A stretch of 64,000 bases of DNA from an uncultured Lachnospiraceae bacterium (GCA_902781455.1 CACZJF010000001.1:62001-126000), one strand, 5' to 3'; positions 43,985 to 53,519 are shown, counted from the first letter of the stretch. Numbers and translations are program-made. Notes: generated from the sequence alone by a model not told the origin.

Positions 43985-44893
43985 GTGAATCATATGTTGA
44001 ATGGAATTCTGAATGTCTATAAAGAGTCTGGTTTCACCAGCAATGATGTTGTCGCGAAGCTTCGCGGCATTCTTCATCAAAGAAGGATCGGCCATGCCGG
44101 GACACTGGATCCGGCCGCAACGGGCGTGCTCCCTGTCCTACTGGGATCGGCCACCAGGCTGTCCGAATATGTCATGGAACATGAGAAGACCTACCGCGCG
44201 CATCTTCTGCTCGGTGTTGTGACCGATACGCAGGATATGACAGGTGAGATCCTCTCTCGGTCAGATGGCCCCCTTCCGGACGAAGACCAGGTCCGCGGCG
44301 CGGTCCTTTCTTTCATCGGAGGCTATGAGCAGCTTCCCCCGATGTATTCAGCCAAGCGTATGGACGGAAAGAGACTGTATGATCTTGCGCGGGAAGGAAA
44401 AGTGGTTCCAAGAAAGAAGGTCCCTGTCAGAATTACGGATATCCGTCTGGAAAAGATCGATCTGCCGGAGGTGACGTTTTGTGTCGACTGCTCGAAGGGA
44501 ACTTATATCCGGACGCTCTGCCATGATATCGGCGCGAAGCTGGGATGCGGCGCGGCCATGAAAGAACTGACCCGGACCAGGGCAGGCGGTTTTCTGGCAG
44601 AAGACGCGCTCACGCTTGGCCGGATCGAGACGCTGGCAGGCGAAGGCAGAATCGAAGAATCTGTCGTTCCCTGCGAAGAATTGTTCCTTGACTGCCTTCG
44701 TGTCCGGACACCATCCGCGGCCTGTGAGAAGAAGCTGCTGAATGGAAATGCGCTGACTGTGAAGGAACTGAATCTTCCGGCGCGGGGCGCCGGAGAGATG
44801 ATCCGGATGTGTACCATGGACGGTACCTTCCTTGCTGTTTACCGGTTTGACCGGGAGCGGGGAAGATATCTTCCCTGGCGTATGCTTCTGTGA
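43985..44893 (+). CDS. truB: tRNA pseudouridine(55) synthase TruB
   Basis: A 302-residue TruB that makes pseudouridine 55 in the T-loop of tRNAs. It has GILNVYKESGFTSNDVVAKLR, the catalytic Asp in GHAGTLDPAATGVLPVLLG, and YEQLPPMYSAKRMDGKRLYDLAR; SKGTYIRTLCHDIG completes the active site. The start may be GTG at 43985 or ATG at 43994; neither has a strong ribosome site, so the first three residues are uncertain. It precedes ribF in the conserved operon order. Confidence 0.95.
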   Translation: MNHMLNGILNVYKESGFTSNDVVAKLRGILHQRRIGHAGTLDPAATGVLPVLLGSATRLSEYVMEHEKTYRAHLLLGVVTDTQDMTGEILSRSDGPLPDEDQVRGAVLSFIGGYEQLPPMYSAKRMDGKRLYDLAREGKVVPRKKVPVRITDIRLEKIDLPEVTFCVDCSKGTYIRTLCHDIGAKLGCGAAMKELTRTRAGGFLAEDALTLGRIETLAGEGRIEESVVPCEELFLDCLRVRTPSAACEKKLLNGNALTVKELNLPARGAGEMIRMCTMDGTFLAVYRFDRERGRYLPWRMLL

Positions 44894-44970
44894 TGTGTGC
44901 CAAAGCGGCGCAATGCAGACTGTTTTTTACCCGCAAACGATAACCCGTATTTCATCCGGAGCATATTGGC

Positions 44971-45873
44971 TTGAGAATATTTCATACGATAGAAGAATAC
45001 AAAAGTTCGGATCTTTCCGGAGAAAATGCCGGGAGCGCTGTCACGCTGGGAAAGTTCGACGGAATCCATACCGGACACAGAAAGCTGGTCCGGAATATCG
45101 TCCGTTACGCGCAAAGCCATCAGCTGGCCAGTGTCGTGTTCGCAATCGAGGTGGATCAGGATGCGGTCCTGAGTCATGAGGAGCGTGCCCTGTATCTGGA
45201 GTCTCTGGGTGTGGACGTCCTGGTCGAGTGTCCCTTCTCCAGGGAGTTTATGAATCTGCACCCTGCAGAATTTGTCCGGACGATTCTGGAAGACACGCTG
45301 CATACCCGGTACGCGGCCGTAGGAACGGATTTTGTCTTCGGCCACAACAGGGAAGGAAATGCCTGCGATCTGCAGGCGATCTGTGAAAGATATGGCTGCC
45401 GTACGGTGATCCTGGAGAAGGAGAGATTTCAGGGGGAGGATGTCAGTTCTACCAGGGTCCGTGAAGCCCTCAGAAAAGGGGATATGGAACTGGTTGAATC
45501 TCTTCTGGGAAGACCGTATCCCATCCTGGGGACAGTGGAGCACGGCGCGCACATCGGAACCGGAATCGGGATCCCGACAGTGAACCTGGCACTGGACCCG
45601 CATAAGATTCTTCCGCCGGACGGCGTATATGCTTCCATTACCACGCTCCCTGATCATTCTGTCAGGAAGGGGCTCACAGATATCGGGACCAGGCCGACAG
45701 TCGGCGGAGGGGCAAGAAGAGCGGAGACGACGCTGATGGATTTTCATTCGGATCTGTACGGCGCGCGGATCTCGCACGCGCTTCTTCGGTTTATCCGCCC
45801 TGAGACAAAGTTTTCCGGTCTGGATGAGCTGAAAAAGCAGATTCAGAAAGACCGTAAGACGGCATGGGGTTGA
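44971..45873 (+). CDS. ribF: Bifunctional riboflavin kinase/FAD synthetase
   Basis: A 300-residue RibF. The N-terminal adenylyltransferase domain covers residues about 15-175 with AVTLGKFDGIHTGHRKLV, GTDFVFGHNREGN and SSTRVREAL. The C-terminal flavokinase domain covers 180-300 with GTVEHGAHIGTGIGIPTVNL and the Thr-containing GIPTVNLA site, followed by GVYAS. It phosphorylates riboflavin to FMN and adenylates it to FAD. The TTG at 44971 with GGAG upstream gives the expected length. No FMN riboswitch is seen. The promoter of rpsO overlaps its stop. Confidence 0.94.
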   Translation: MRIFHTIEEYKSSDLSGENAGSAVTLGKFDGIHTGHRKLVRNIVRYAQSHQLASVVFAIEVDQDAVLSHEERALYLESLGVDVLVECPFSREFMNLHPAEFVRTILEDTLHTRYAAVGTDFVFGHNREGNACDLQAICERYGCRTVILEKERFQGEDVSSTRVREALRKGDMELVESLLGRPYPILGTVEHGAHIGTGIGIPTVNLALDPHKILPPDGVYASITTLPDHSVRKGLTDIGTRPTVGGGARRAETTLMDFHSDLYGARISHALLRFIRPETKFSGLDELKKQIQKDRKTAWG

Positions 45874-45899
45874 CTTCCGCATGCCGATAATGTTATAGT
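45870..45899 (+). promoter_or_regulatory. Promoter of rpsO
   Basis: TTGACT at 45870-45875 (starting just before the ribF stop), an 18-base spacer and TATAGT at 45894-45899. It would give rpsO, and perhaps pnp, its own transcript with a leader of about 90 bases. Confidence 0.7.
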
Positions 45900-45993
45900 C
45901 CAAAAGTATGGTTACACAGCCTTCACCAGGGAGACGGATCACTCCGGCCGCTCCTTCGTGACAGGTGGTTTACAGAATCAGGAGGTTTACAGA

Positions 45994-46260
45994 ATGATTA
46001 CAAAAGAGAAGAAGACAGCTATTATTGAAGAGTATGGAAGGCAGCCCGGAGACACCGGCTCACCGGAGGTTCAGGTTGCGGTTCTTACCGAGAGAATCAG
46101 AGAGCTTACAGAGCACCTGAAGGAGAATCCGAAGGATCACCACTCCAGAAGAGGACTTCTGAAGATGGTCGGTAAGAGAAGAGGCCTGCTCGAGTATCTC
46201 AAGAAGAATGACATCGAGGGATACCGTGCACTGATCGCGAAGCTCGGACTTCGTAAGTAA
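45994..46260 (+). CDS. rpsO: 30S ribosomal protein S15
   Basis: An 88-residue S15 of standard length, seen in [35 protein letters not shown] and [12 protein letters not shown]. It binds the central domain of 16S rRNA early in assembly. The ATG at 45994 follows AGGAGG. The leader between promoter and start could hold an S15 autoregulatory site, as in other bacteria, but I cannot identify its structure with confidence. A strong terminator follows. Confidence 0.98.
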   Translation: MITKEKKTAIIEEYGRQPGDTGSPEVQVAVLTERIRELTEHLKENPKDHHSRRGLLKMVGKRRGLLEYLKKNDIEGYRALIAKLGLRK

Positions 46261-46271
46261 TATCCGCACAC

Positions 46272-46305
46272 AAAGCACCCGGACCATTCCTGGGCCGGGT
46301 GCTTT
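46272..46305 (+). terminator. Terminator after rpsO
   Basis: AAAGCACCCGG pairs with CCGGGTGCTTT around a 12-base loop. The T run is contained in the stem (CTTT, then AGCTG), so some read-through into pnp is likely. Confidence 0.7.
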
Positions 46306-46504
46306 AGCTGTAAAGTCAGCCCGCAGGATATGTCCTGTGAGGCGGAAGGTGGTCAGGCAGAAGGTTATACGCCTGGCTGAAGGCAGACCGGCACATCTGT
46401 CGAGGCAACTGTAAAGCTGATCTGGATCAATCCAGGTGGGTTTTCCAGTTGATTCGGAGATGGGCTGTGTCATACACATTTCATCGAAAGGAGAATCATT
46501 CATC
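46306..46504 (+). other. pnp 5' leader, about 200 bases without a gene
   Basis: No open frame fits. Short stems are visible, such as AGGATATGTCCT and TCTGGATCAATCCAGG. In many bacteria the pnp leader is cut by RNase III and bound by PNPase for autoregulation; such a role is possible here but not shown by the sequence. Confidence 0.4.
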
Positions 46505-48616
46505 ATGCAAAAAGGAAAAACATTTTCCATGGAGATCGGAGGGCGGACCCTCAGCGTCGATATCGGCAGAGTTGCCGCGCAGGCGAATGGTGCCGCGTTT
46601 ATGCATTACGGCGACACCACGGTTCTGAGTACCGCGACTGCGTCCGAGAAGCCCCGCGAAGGGATCGACTTCTTCCCGCTGTCTGTTGATTTTGAAGAGA
46701 AGTATTACGCGGTTGGCAAGATGCCGGGCGGCTTCAACAAGAGAGAGGGCAAGGCCAGCGAGAACGCGGTTCTGACCTGCAGAGTCATCGACCGTCCGAT
46801 GCGTCCGCTGTTTCCGAAGGATTACCGCAATGATGTCACGCTGAACAACCTGGTGATGAGCGTTGACCCGGAATGCAGGCCTGAGCTGGTTGCCATGCTT
46901 GGTTCCGCCATTGCCACGTGCATTTCCGATATCCCCTTTGACGGTCCCTGCGCCATGACGCAGATGGGACTGGTCGACGGCGAGTTCATCGTCAACCCGT
47001 CCCAGAAGCAGTGGAATGAGGGTGACCTTCAGCTGACTGTCGCTTCCACGTCCACCAAGGTGATCATGATTGAAGCCGGCGCGAAGGAAGTAAAGGAAGA
47101 GAAGATGATCGAGGCCATCTACAAGTGCCACGAAATCAACCTGACGATCATCGATTTCATCAACAAGATTGTAGCTGAGGTTGGAAAGCCGAAGCATGCT
47201 TACGAATCCGCTGCTGTACCGGAAGAAGTATTTGCCGCTCTGAAGGAACTGGTTCCCGGTGAAGAGATGGAGAAGGCTGTCTTTACGGACGTCAAGCAGG
47301 AGAGAGAAGAGAACATCCGCGTTCTGACCGAGCGTGTGGAAGAAGCATGGGCTGACAAGGAAGACTGGCTTGCGATCCTTCCGGACGCCATGTACCAGTA
47401 TGAGAAGAAGACGGTCCGCAAGATGATCCTTAAGGATCACAAGAGACCGGACGGCAGAAAGATCGACGAGATCCGTCCGCTGGCTGCGGAGATCGACCTG
47501 ATCCCGAGAGTCCACGGAAGTGCCATGTTCACCCGCGGACAGACGCAGATCTGCACCGTTACGACGCTTGCCCCGCTCTCTGAGGTACAGAGAGTCGAAG
47601 GACTGGATGAGAATATCACCGAGAAGCGTTATATCCATCAGTACAATTTCCCGTCCTATTCCGTCGGTGAGACCAAGCCGTCAAGAGGACCGGGACGCCG
47701 TGAGATCGGTCATGGCGCGCTTGCGGAGAGAGCACTTCGCCCGATGATTCCTTCCAAGGAGGAATTCCCGTATGCGATCCGTCTGGTGTCCGAGACCTTC
47801 GAGTCCAACGGTTCCACCTCACAGGCTTCCATCTGTGCGTCAACGATGTCCCTGATGGCAGCCGGTGTTCCGATCAAAAAGCCGGTAGCCGGCATCTCCT
47901 GCGGACTGGTGACAGGCGAGACCGATGACGATTATCTTGTTCTGACCGATATTCAGGGTCTGGAAGACTTCTTCGGAGATATGGACTTCAAGGTAGCCGG
48001 AACACATGACGGCATTACCGCGATCCAGATGGATATCAAGATTCACGGACTGACCCGTCCGATCGTCGAGGAAGCCATTGCCCGCACAAGACAGGCAAGA
48101 GAGTACATCCTCAATGAAGTGATGCTTCCGTGCATCTCCGAACCCAGGGCAGAACTGTCACCGTACGCGCCGAAGATTGTGCAGATCCAGATTGATCCTG
48201 CCAAGATCGGTGATGTTGTCGGCCAGAGAGGAAAGACCATCAACGAGATCGTTGCCCGCACCGGCGCGAAGATCGACATTGATGAAGACGGCAGCGTGAA
48301 TGTCTGCGGAACGGATCTGGATGCGATCAATGCAGCGATCGATATGATCCGCATCATCACCACTGAATTCGAAGAGGGTCAGATCCTCTCCGGTACCGTC
48401 GTTTCCATCAAGGAATTCGGCGCGTTTATCGAATTCGCTCCGGGCAAGGAAGGCATGGTTCATATCTCCAAGATCGCGAAGCACAGAATCAACCGCGTGG
48501 AAGATGTCCTGACGCTGGGTGACCGTGTAACGGTTGTGTGCCTTGGAAAGGACAAGATGGGAAGACTTTCCTTCTCCATGAAGGACGTGAAGCAGGGCCC
48601 GTACCAGTCCGCGTAA
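46505..48616 (+). CDS. pnp: Polynucleotide phosphorylase
   Basis: A 703-residue PNPase. Two RNase PH domains cover residues about 10-210 and 310-530 (FFPLSVDFEEKYYAVGKMPGGF, RPDGRKIDEIRPL, and the catalytic region GTHDGITAIQMDIKI). An all-alpha domain lies between them. A KH domain is at about 550-610 (VGQRGKTINEIVARTGAKIDI) and an S1 domain at about 620-695 (GAFIEFAPGKEGMVHISKI). It degrades RNA 3' to 5' with phosphate. The ATG at 46505 follows AAAGGAG by 12 bases. It ends the rimP-pnp block and is closed by a strong terminator. Confidence 0.97.
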   Translation: MQKGKTFSMEIGGRTLSVDIGRVAAQANGAAFMHYGDTTVLSTATASEKPREGIDFFPLSVDFEEKYYAVGKMPGGFNKREGKASENAVLTCRVIDRPMRPLFPKDYRNDVTLNNLVMSVDPECRPELVAMLGSAIATCISDIPFDGPCAMTQMGLVDGEFIVNPSQKQWNEGDLQLTVASTSTKVIMIEAGAKEVKEEKMIEAIYKCHEINLTIIDFINKIVAEVGKPKHAYESAAVPEEVFAALKELVPGEEMEKAVFTDVKQEREENIRVLTERVEEAWADKEDWLAILPDAMYQYEKKTVRKMILKDHKRPDGRKIDEIRPLAAEIDLIPRVHGSAMFTRGQTQICTVTTLAPLSEVQRVEGLDENITEKRYIHQYNFPSYSVGETKPSRGPGRREIGHGALAERALRPMIPSKEEFPYAIRLVSETFESNGSTSQASICASTMSLMAAGVPIKKPVAGISCGLVTGETDDDYLVLTDIQGLEDFFGDMDFKVAGTHDGITAIQMDIKIHGLTRPIVEEAIARTRQAREYILNEVMLPCISEPRAELSPYAPKIVQIQIDPAKIGDVVGQRGKTINEIVARTGAKIDIDEDGSVNVCGTDLDAINAAIDMIRIITTEFEEGQILSGTVVSIKEFGAFIEFAPGKEGMVHISKIAKHRINRVEDVLTLGDRVTVVCLGKDKMGRLSFSMKDVKQGPYQSA

Positions 48617-48635
48617 AAACCTGATCTGAAATCTG

Positions 48636-48670
48636 CCGGCCTGATGGTTTTCCATCAGGCCGGTATTTTC
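48636..48670 (+). terminator. Terminator of pnp
   Basis: CCGGCCTGATGG and CCATCAGGCCGG form a perfect 12-bp stem with a TTTT loop, followed by TATTTTC. On the other strand it may also help end aroA. Confidence 0.85.
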
Positions 48671-48703
48671 AGAATATGAATTTTCTCGAATTCTATCGGA
48701 AGG

Positions 48704-50005
48704 TCAGCGGGTCAGAGAAGAGAGATCTGAAAAGAAAGAAGGGTAAGAGATGTCAACGCATTCGGCATCTCTTATTGTCGTTTCTCCGTCTGCCGCAAGG
48801 CCGCAGACAGCCATGCTCATGGCAATCCGGTGATCCATGCAGCTGTCCACCAGGGCGCCGTGCACCGGAGCGCCGCCTTCGATGATCATACCGTCCTCGG
48901 TTGGCGTGACGCGTACCCCCATCTGCCGCAGGGCCTGTGTCGTGGAAGCGATCCGGTCAGACTCCTTGACCCTGAGCTCCGCGGCGTCCCTGATGATCGT
49001 CGTACCATCAGCGTATGCGGCAAGAACGGCAAGGACCGGCAGCTCGTCGATCAGTGTCGGAATCAGGTCTCCGGCAATGGTGATCCCGTGGAGGGAAGAA
49101 GCGCGTACCAGAAGATCGCAGGCGGGCTCACCGCCTTCTGTCCGGCTATTCAGGACTTCGATCTGTGCTCCCATGTCCCTGGCTGCTTTGAGAATGCCGG
49201 ATCTGGTAGGATTGATTCCGACGTTCCCAATCAGCACCTCGCTGCCGGGTACGATCAGCGCGGCAGCGATGAAGTATGCCGCGGATGAAATATCGCCCGG
49301 CACCCTGACAGCACAGGCGTTCAGACGGGAGGCAGGGAGTATGGACGCAGTCCACCCCGGCGCAGTCTTCTGAGAAGAAACCTGCGCGCCGAACCCGGAG
49401 AGCATCAGCTCCGTATGATTGCGCGAAAGCGCCTTCTCCGTAACAGAAGTCCTGCCATCCGCGTACAGTCCGGCGAGAAGAATGCAGGACTTGACCTGCG
49501 CGCTCGAAACGGGCGAAGCATAGGCGATCGCGTGAAGCGCGGCGGGAGAGATGTGAAGCGGCGCGCAGTCATTTCCATGCGCGGAAACAATCGCCGCGCC
49601 CATCCTCTGCAGTGGTTCCATGATCCGCCTCATCGGCCGCTTCCGGATCGAAGCGTCTCCGTCCAGGACAGACGCAAAGTTCTGTCCGGCCAGGATTCCG
49701 GAGATCAGACGCGTTGTAGTCCCGGAATTGCCTGTATACAGTATCTCTGCCGGTTTCTTGAGGCCGTGCAGGCCCTGTCCGTGCACGATGACAGACTTTT
49801 GTGAAAGATCCTTTTCAAACCGGATCCCCATCTTTTCAAAGCAGGAAATCGTTGACAGACAGTCCGCGCTGTCAAGAAAACCCGTGATGTGCGTATCCCC
49901 TTCGGCGATTGCCCCGAACATGACAGCCCGGTGCGAAATCGATTTGTCACCCGGTACGGCAATCTCGCCTTTCAGACGGTTGAGCGGGTAAATGATCTTA
50001 TCCAT
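48704..50005 (-). CDS. aroA: 3-phosphoshikimate 1-carboxyvinyltransferase (EPSP synthase)
   Basis: A 433-residue EPSP synthase that joins phosphoenolpyruvate to shikimate-3-phosphate. It has VPGDKSISHRAVMFGAIAEG, the PEP-binding YTGNSGTTTRLISGIL, KSCILLAGLYADG and ELRVKESDRIASTTQALR near the C-terminus. GNSGTT rather than GNAGTA places it with the class II, Gram-positive type group. It is the second gene of a two-gene - strand unit, downstream of tyrA by 81 bases. The other shikimate genes are not in the window. Confidence 0.96.
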   Translation of the reverse strand: MDKIIYPLNRLKGEIAVPGDKSISHRAVMFGAIAEGDTHITGFLDSADCLSTISCFEKMGIRFEKDLSQKSVIVHGQGLHGLKKPAEILYTGNSGTTTRLISGILAGQNFASVLDGDASIRKRPMRRIMEPLQRMGAAIVSAHGNDCAPLHISPAALHAIAYASPVSSAQVKSCILLAGLYADGRTSVTEKALSRNHTELMLSGFGAQVSSQKTAPGWTASILPASRLNACAVRVPGDISSAAYFIAAALIVPGSEVLIGNVGINPTRSGILKAARDMGAQIEVLNSRTEGGEPACDLLVRASSLHGITIAGDLIPTLIDELPVLAVLAAYADGTTIIRDAAELRVKESDRIASTTQALRQMGVRVTPTEDGMIIEGGAPVHGALVDSCMDHRIAMSMAVCGLAADGETTIRDAECVDISYPSFFSDLSSLTR

Positions 50006-50086
50006 ATGTCTGATTCTGCTTCCTTTCCTATGTCGTTCTTAAATGTTTCGATTCCCGGCAGGCCGGCGGGACTTTGTATGACTTTC

Positions 50087-51181
50087 TCAGTCATTTTCCC
50101 ATACCGTGTAACGGTAATGGCGCAGCAGCCCGATGGCCTTCCGCATCGCATCTTCCTGGTAGAACTCGATTGCAAGAGCACCCTGCTCATACAGACGGTT
50201 GTGGATGATGGAGATATTCTTGATGGAGATCGCGTTTACCGCCAGAATCGTCGCGACCATGGCGATGGCACCGCTTTCATCGATGACGTCGCAGTAGATC
50301 CGGTAGGACCGCTTGACCGGTCCCGGGGAGGCAAAGGTAAAGGAATCCCGGTAGTCACGGCTCTTCTCAAACATATGATGGATATAGCCTCCGTCCCCGC
50401 TGCACATATGATCCCTGGCCTCGATCATGCGGTCCAGGAACGCGTCCATCACCTTCGCGATATTATCGCTGTTTTCCACGCAGATTGATTCCCACATGGC
50501 AGGAGAGGAGGACGCGATTCTGGTAAGGTCGCGGAAGCCGCCTGCTGCGATTGTTCTCATGTATTCATCGTTGCTGTCCAGATCGTGGACTGTATTCACC
50601 AGGGACGCGGCGATCACATGCGGAAGATGGCTGATCGCGGCTGTGATGAAATCATGCTCTCCGGGATTGAGCACCAGGGGAAGCGCCTTGAGCGACAGGG
50701 TAAATTCCCTGAACTGTTCGACACGCCAGGCAGGAGTCTCTTCCGTGGGGGAGATGATATAGTAGGCATTCTCAAACAGATGGTCCGTCGCGTGGTCTAG
50801 CCCGGACTTTTCCGAGCCTGTCATCGGATGACCGCCGATAAACTGACTGCCCAGGCCGATGCTTCTGACAGCCTCGTGGATCGGTGTCTTGACAGAACCG
50901 ACGTCTGTCAGCAGGCAGCTGTCCTGAATGACATCCTTGAGCATGGCCAGGGCTTTGATATTCTCCTCCGCAGGCGCGCAGAGAAAGAGCATATCACATG
51001 CGGCAAAATGCGCGTCCTGGCAGTTGTCGCAGATGACGTCGATCACATGTTCCGCAAGTGCTTTCTCACAGGTCGCCCTTGTATGCGTATGCGCCATAAT
51101 GGTGCAGTCAGGGTACAGCTTTTTCAGGTTTTTCGCAAGTGATCCGCCAATCAGGCCAAGACCGATAAATCCATAAGTCAT
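50087..51181 (-). CDS. tyrA: Prephenate dehydrogenase with ACT domain
   Basis: A 364-residue enzyme that oxidatively decarboxylates prephenate to 4-hydroxyphenylpyruvate for tyrosine. The NAD site is YGFIGLGLIGGSLAKNLKK (shortened), the substrate region holds GGHPMTGSEKSGLDHA, and the catalytic His is in AISHLPHVIAASL. Residues about 295-364 form an ACT domain (DESGAIAMVATILAVNAISI), suggesting feedback by tyrosine or another amino acid. It is transcribed with aroA from a promoter near 51305-51333. No T-box or other riboswitch is seen in the roughly 110-base leader. Confidence 0.95.
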   Translation of the reverse strand: MTYGFIGLGLIGGSLAKNLKKLYPDCTIMAHTHTRATCEKALAEHVIDVICDNCQDAHFAACDMLFLCAPAEENIKALAMLKDVIQDSCLLTDVGSVKTPIHEAVRSIGLGSQFIGGHPMTGSEKSGLDHATDHLFENAYYIISPTEETPAWRVEQFREFTLSLKALPLVLNPGEHDFITAAISHLPHVIAASLVNTVHDLDSNDEYMRTIAAGGFRDLTRIASSSPAMWESICVENSDNIAKVMDAFLDRMIEARDHMCSGDGGYIHHMFEKSRDYRDSFTFASPGPVKRSYRIYCDVIDESGAIAMVATILAVNAISIKNISIIHNRLYEQGALAIEFYQEDAMRKAIGLLRHYRYTVWEND

Positions 51182-51304
51182 AATCTCTCCTCAGGAAAAC
51201 TTCATTGTGTCAGGAATGCGATTCGTGTGTCCGGATCTGACTGACGCAGCACAGGAAACGCAGCACTTTAGTCATTTCATCTGTTAAAGTGCATTTCGCC
51301 CTTG

Positions 51305-51333
51305 AGTATGCCATATAGCAGGAAAAAGCGCAA
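51305..51333 (-). promoter_or_regulatory. Promoter of tyrA-aroA
   Basis: Read on the - strand: TTGCGC (51333-51328), a 17-base spacer and CATACT (51310-51305). It faces away from the EF-G paralogue promoter. Confidence 0.5.
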
Positions 51334-51362
51334 TAGTGCTTCGGCGAAAAGGCACAAAAGCC

Positions 51363-51391
51363 TTGCAATCAATACGCTGTTTATGTAAAAT
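51363..51391 (+). promoter_or_regulatory. Promoter of the EF-G paralogue
   Basis: TTGCAA at 51363-51368, a 17-base spacer and TAAAAT at 51386-51391, about 50 bases before the ATG at 51441. Confidence 0.6.
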
Positions 51392-51440
51392 ATTCGCATA
51401 TGGGCATTTGCCCGAATTACGTGAATGGAGGATGATACTG

Positions 51441-53519
51441 ATGAAAGTTTACAACACTGACAAGATCCGCAATGTTGTGCTGCTTGGTCATGGCGGAGCG
51501 GGTAAGACGAGCCTTCTGGAGGCGATGGCGTTCCTGTCAGGGATTACCACCAGACTGGGAAACGTCGCGGATGGTAATACCCTCAGTGATTATGATAAAG
51601 AGGAGCAGAACAGAAAGTTCTCGATCAGTACCTCAGTCGCCCCGATCATCCGCGGCGATGTCAAGATCAATGTACTGGATGCACCCGGATACTTCGACTT
51701 TGTCGGAGAGGCCGAGGAAGCGGCCGCTGCCGCCGATGCTGCCATCATCGTGATCAACGGAAAGAGCGGTGTGGAAGTCGGCACGCAGAAGGCGTGGGAT
51801 CTGTGCGAGAAGTACAAGCTTCCGAGAATCTTCTATATCTCCGGGATGGATGTGGAGAACGCTTCGGCGGTCAATGTCGTGGATGCGCTGACCGAGCTCT
51901 ACGGAACGAAGATCGCTCCTCTGTATCTGCCGATCCGTGAGAACGAGAAGTTCGTCGGCTACGTGGACGTTGTATCCCAGAAGGCATTCAAGTATGTCGA
52001 CAAGGAAAAGAAGTCTGAGTGCGACGAGCCTGCTGACATGAAGGACGATGTCGCCGCACGCCGTGACGCGATGCTCGAGACCGTCGCTGAGACCAGCGAG
52101 GAATTCATGGACAAGTACTTCGGCGGCGAGGAGTTCACCGAGGAAGAAGTGCTCAGCGCGCTGAAGCAGAATGTCTGCCAGTGTGACATGTGCCCGGTTG
52201 CCATCGGATCCTCCACCAACCTGCAGGGTGTCAATATTCTTCTTGACGATATCGTCAGATATTTCCCGAGCCCGGCAGAGCGTACGATCACAGGCAAGGA
52301 CGTGAAGGGCGACAAGCCGTATGAGGCGAATTACAACCCGGATGGCGCCAAGAGCGCATTTATCTGGAAGACCATCGTCGATCCGTTTATCGGTAAGTAT
52401 TCCCTGATCAAGGTTGCTTCCGGTGCCCTGAAGCCGGACGACATGCTGTATGACACAGAGAGCCAGGACGAGTTCCGTTCGGGCAAGCTGTATGTGATGT
52501 GCGGAAGCAAGCCGCAGGAAGTGCCGGAGCTTCGCGCAGGCGACATCGGCGCCATCGCCAAGCTTGACGCCGCCACCGGAGATACAATCTCCACGAAGGC
52601 ACAGCCGATTCTCTTCGAGAAGTTTGATGTCTCGACGCCGTACACTTACAAGAGATACGCCGCGAAGAACAAGGGTGATCTCGACAAGGTTGCGCAGGCG
52701 CTTGCGAAGATCGCGCAGGAAGACCTTACCATGAAGACGGTCAATGACGCCGGAAACCATCAGACCCTCCTGTATGGAATGGGCGACCAGCATCTTGATA
52801 TCATCATCAGCAAGCTGCAGTCCAAGTATAAGGTAGAGGCTGAGCTGAGCAAGCCGGCTGTCGCGTTCCGCGAGACGATCCGCAAGACCAGCGATGTCGA
52901 CTCCAAGTACAAGAAGCAGTCCGGCGGACACGGCCAGTACGGACATGTCAAGATGAAGTTCGAGCCGTCAGGGGATCTGAATTCTGCTTATGTATTCGAG
53001 CAGATCGTTGTCGGCGGTGCGGTTCCGAAGAACTACTTCCCGGCTGTTGAAAAGGGTATCGCCGAATCCGTGGTTGCCGGCCCGATGGCAGGCTATCCGG
53101 TTGTAGGCGTCAAGGCTGTCCTCTATGACGGATCCTATCACCCGGTTGATTCCTCCGAGCAGGCATTCAAGACCGCCGCGAACATGGCGTTCAAGAAGGG
53201 CTTCATGGAAGCAGGCCCGGTTCTCCTCGAGCCGATCGTTTCCCTGCATGTCACGGTACCGGACAAGTTCACCGGTGACGTCATGGGCGACCTGAACAAG
53301 AGACGCGGACGTGTTCTCGGCATGAATCCGGATCACAAGGGCAACACCATCATCGATGCTGACGTGCCGCAGAGTGAGCTGTACGGATATTCTACGCAGC
53401 TGCGTTCCATGACCGGCGGAAGCGGTGACTTCGCTTATGAGTTTGCCCGCTATGAGCAGGCTCCGGCTGATGTCCAGGAGAAGGAGATTGCCGCCCGCGC
53501 GAAGGAGCTTGAGAACTGA
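51441..53519 (+). CDS. Elongation factor G paralogue with altered G domain
   Basis: A 692-residue EF-G-like protein with all five EF-G domains. The P loop is GHGGAGKTS at residues 16-24. The G3 motif reads VLDAPGYFDF, so the catalytic His that follows PG in EF-G and EF-Tu is Tyr. The G4 guanine motif, normally NKMD, reads SGMD. The switch I segment RGITI is replaced by RKFSI. Domain IV keeps SGGHGQYGHV and VDSSEQAFKTAA. The ATG at 51441 follows GGAGG. It is not next to rpsL, rpsG or tuf, so it is not the main EF-G. It may be a slow or GTP-hydrolysis-independent factor, a ribosome rescue or recycling factor, or a regulator; its exact role is unknown. Confidence 0.9.
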   Translation: MKVYNTDKIRNVVLLGHGGAGKTSLLEAMAFLSGITTRLGNVADGNTLSDYDKEEQNRKFSISTSVAPIIRGDVKINVLDAPGYFDFVGEAEEAAAAADAAIIVINGKSGVEVGTQKAWDLCEKYKLPRIFYISGMDVENASAVNVVDALTELYGTKIAPLYLPIRENEKFVGYVDVVSQKAFKYVDKEKKSECDEPADMKDDVAARRDAMLETVAETSEEFMDKYFGGEEFTEEEVLSALKQNVCQCDMCPVAIGSSTNLQGVNILLDDIVRYFPSPAERTITGKDVKGDKPYEANYNPDGAKSAFIWKTIVDPFIGKYSLIKVASGALKPDDMLYDTESQDEFRSGKLYVMCGSKPQEVPELRAGDIGAIAKLDAATGDTISTKAQPILFEKFDVSTPYTYKRYAAKNKGDLDKVAQALAKIAQEDLTMKTVNDAGNHQTLLYGMGDQHLDIIISKLQSKYKVEAELSKPAVAFRETIRKTSDVDSKYKKQSGGHGQYGHVKMKFEPSGDLNSAYVFEQIVVGGAVPKNYFPAVEKGIAESVVAGPMAGYPVVGVKAVLYDGSYHPVDSSEQAFKTAANMAFKKGFMEAGPVLLEPIVSLHVTVPDKFTGDVMGDLNKRRGRVLGMNPDHKGNTIIDADVPQSELYGYSTQLRSMTGGSGDFAYEFARYEQAPADVQEKEIAARAKELEN

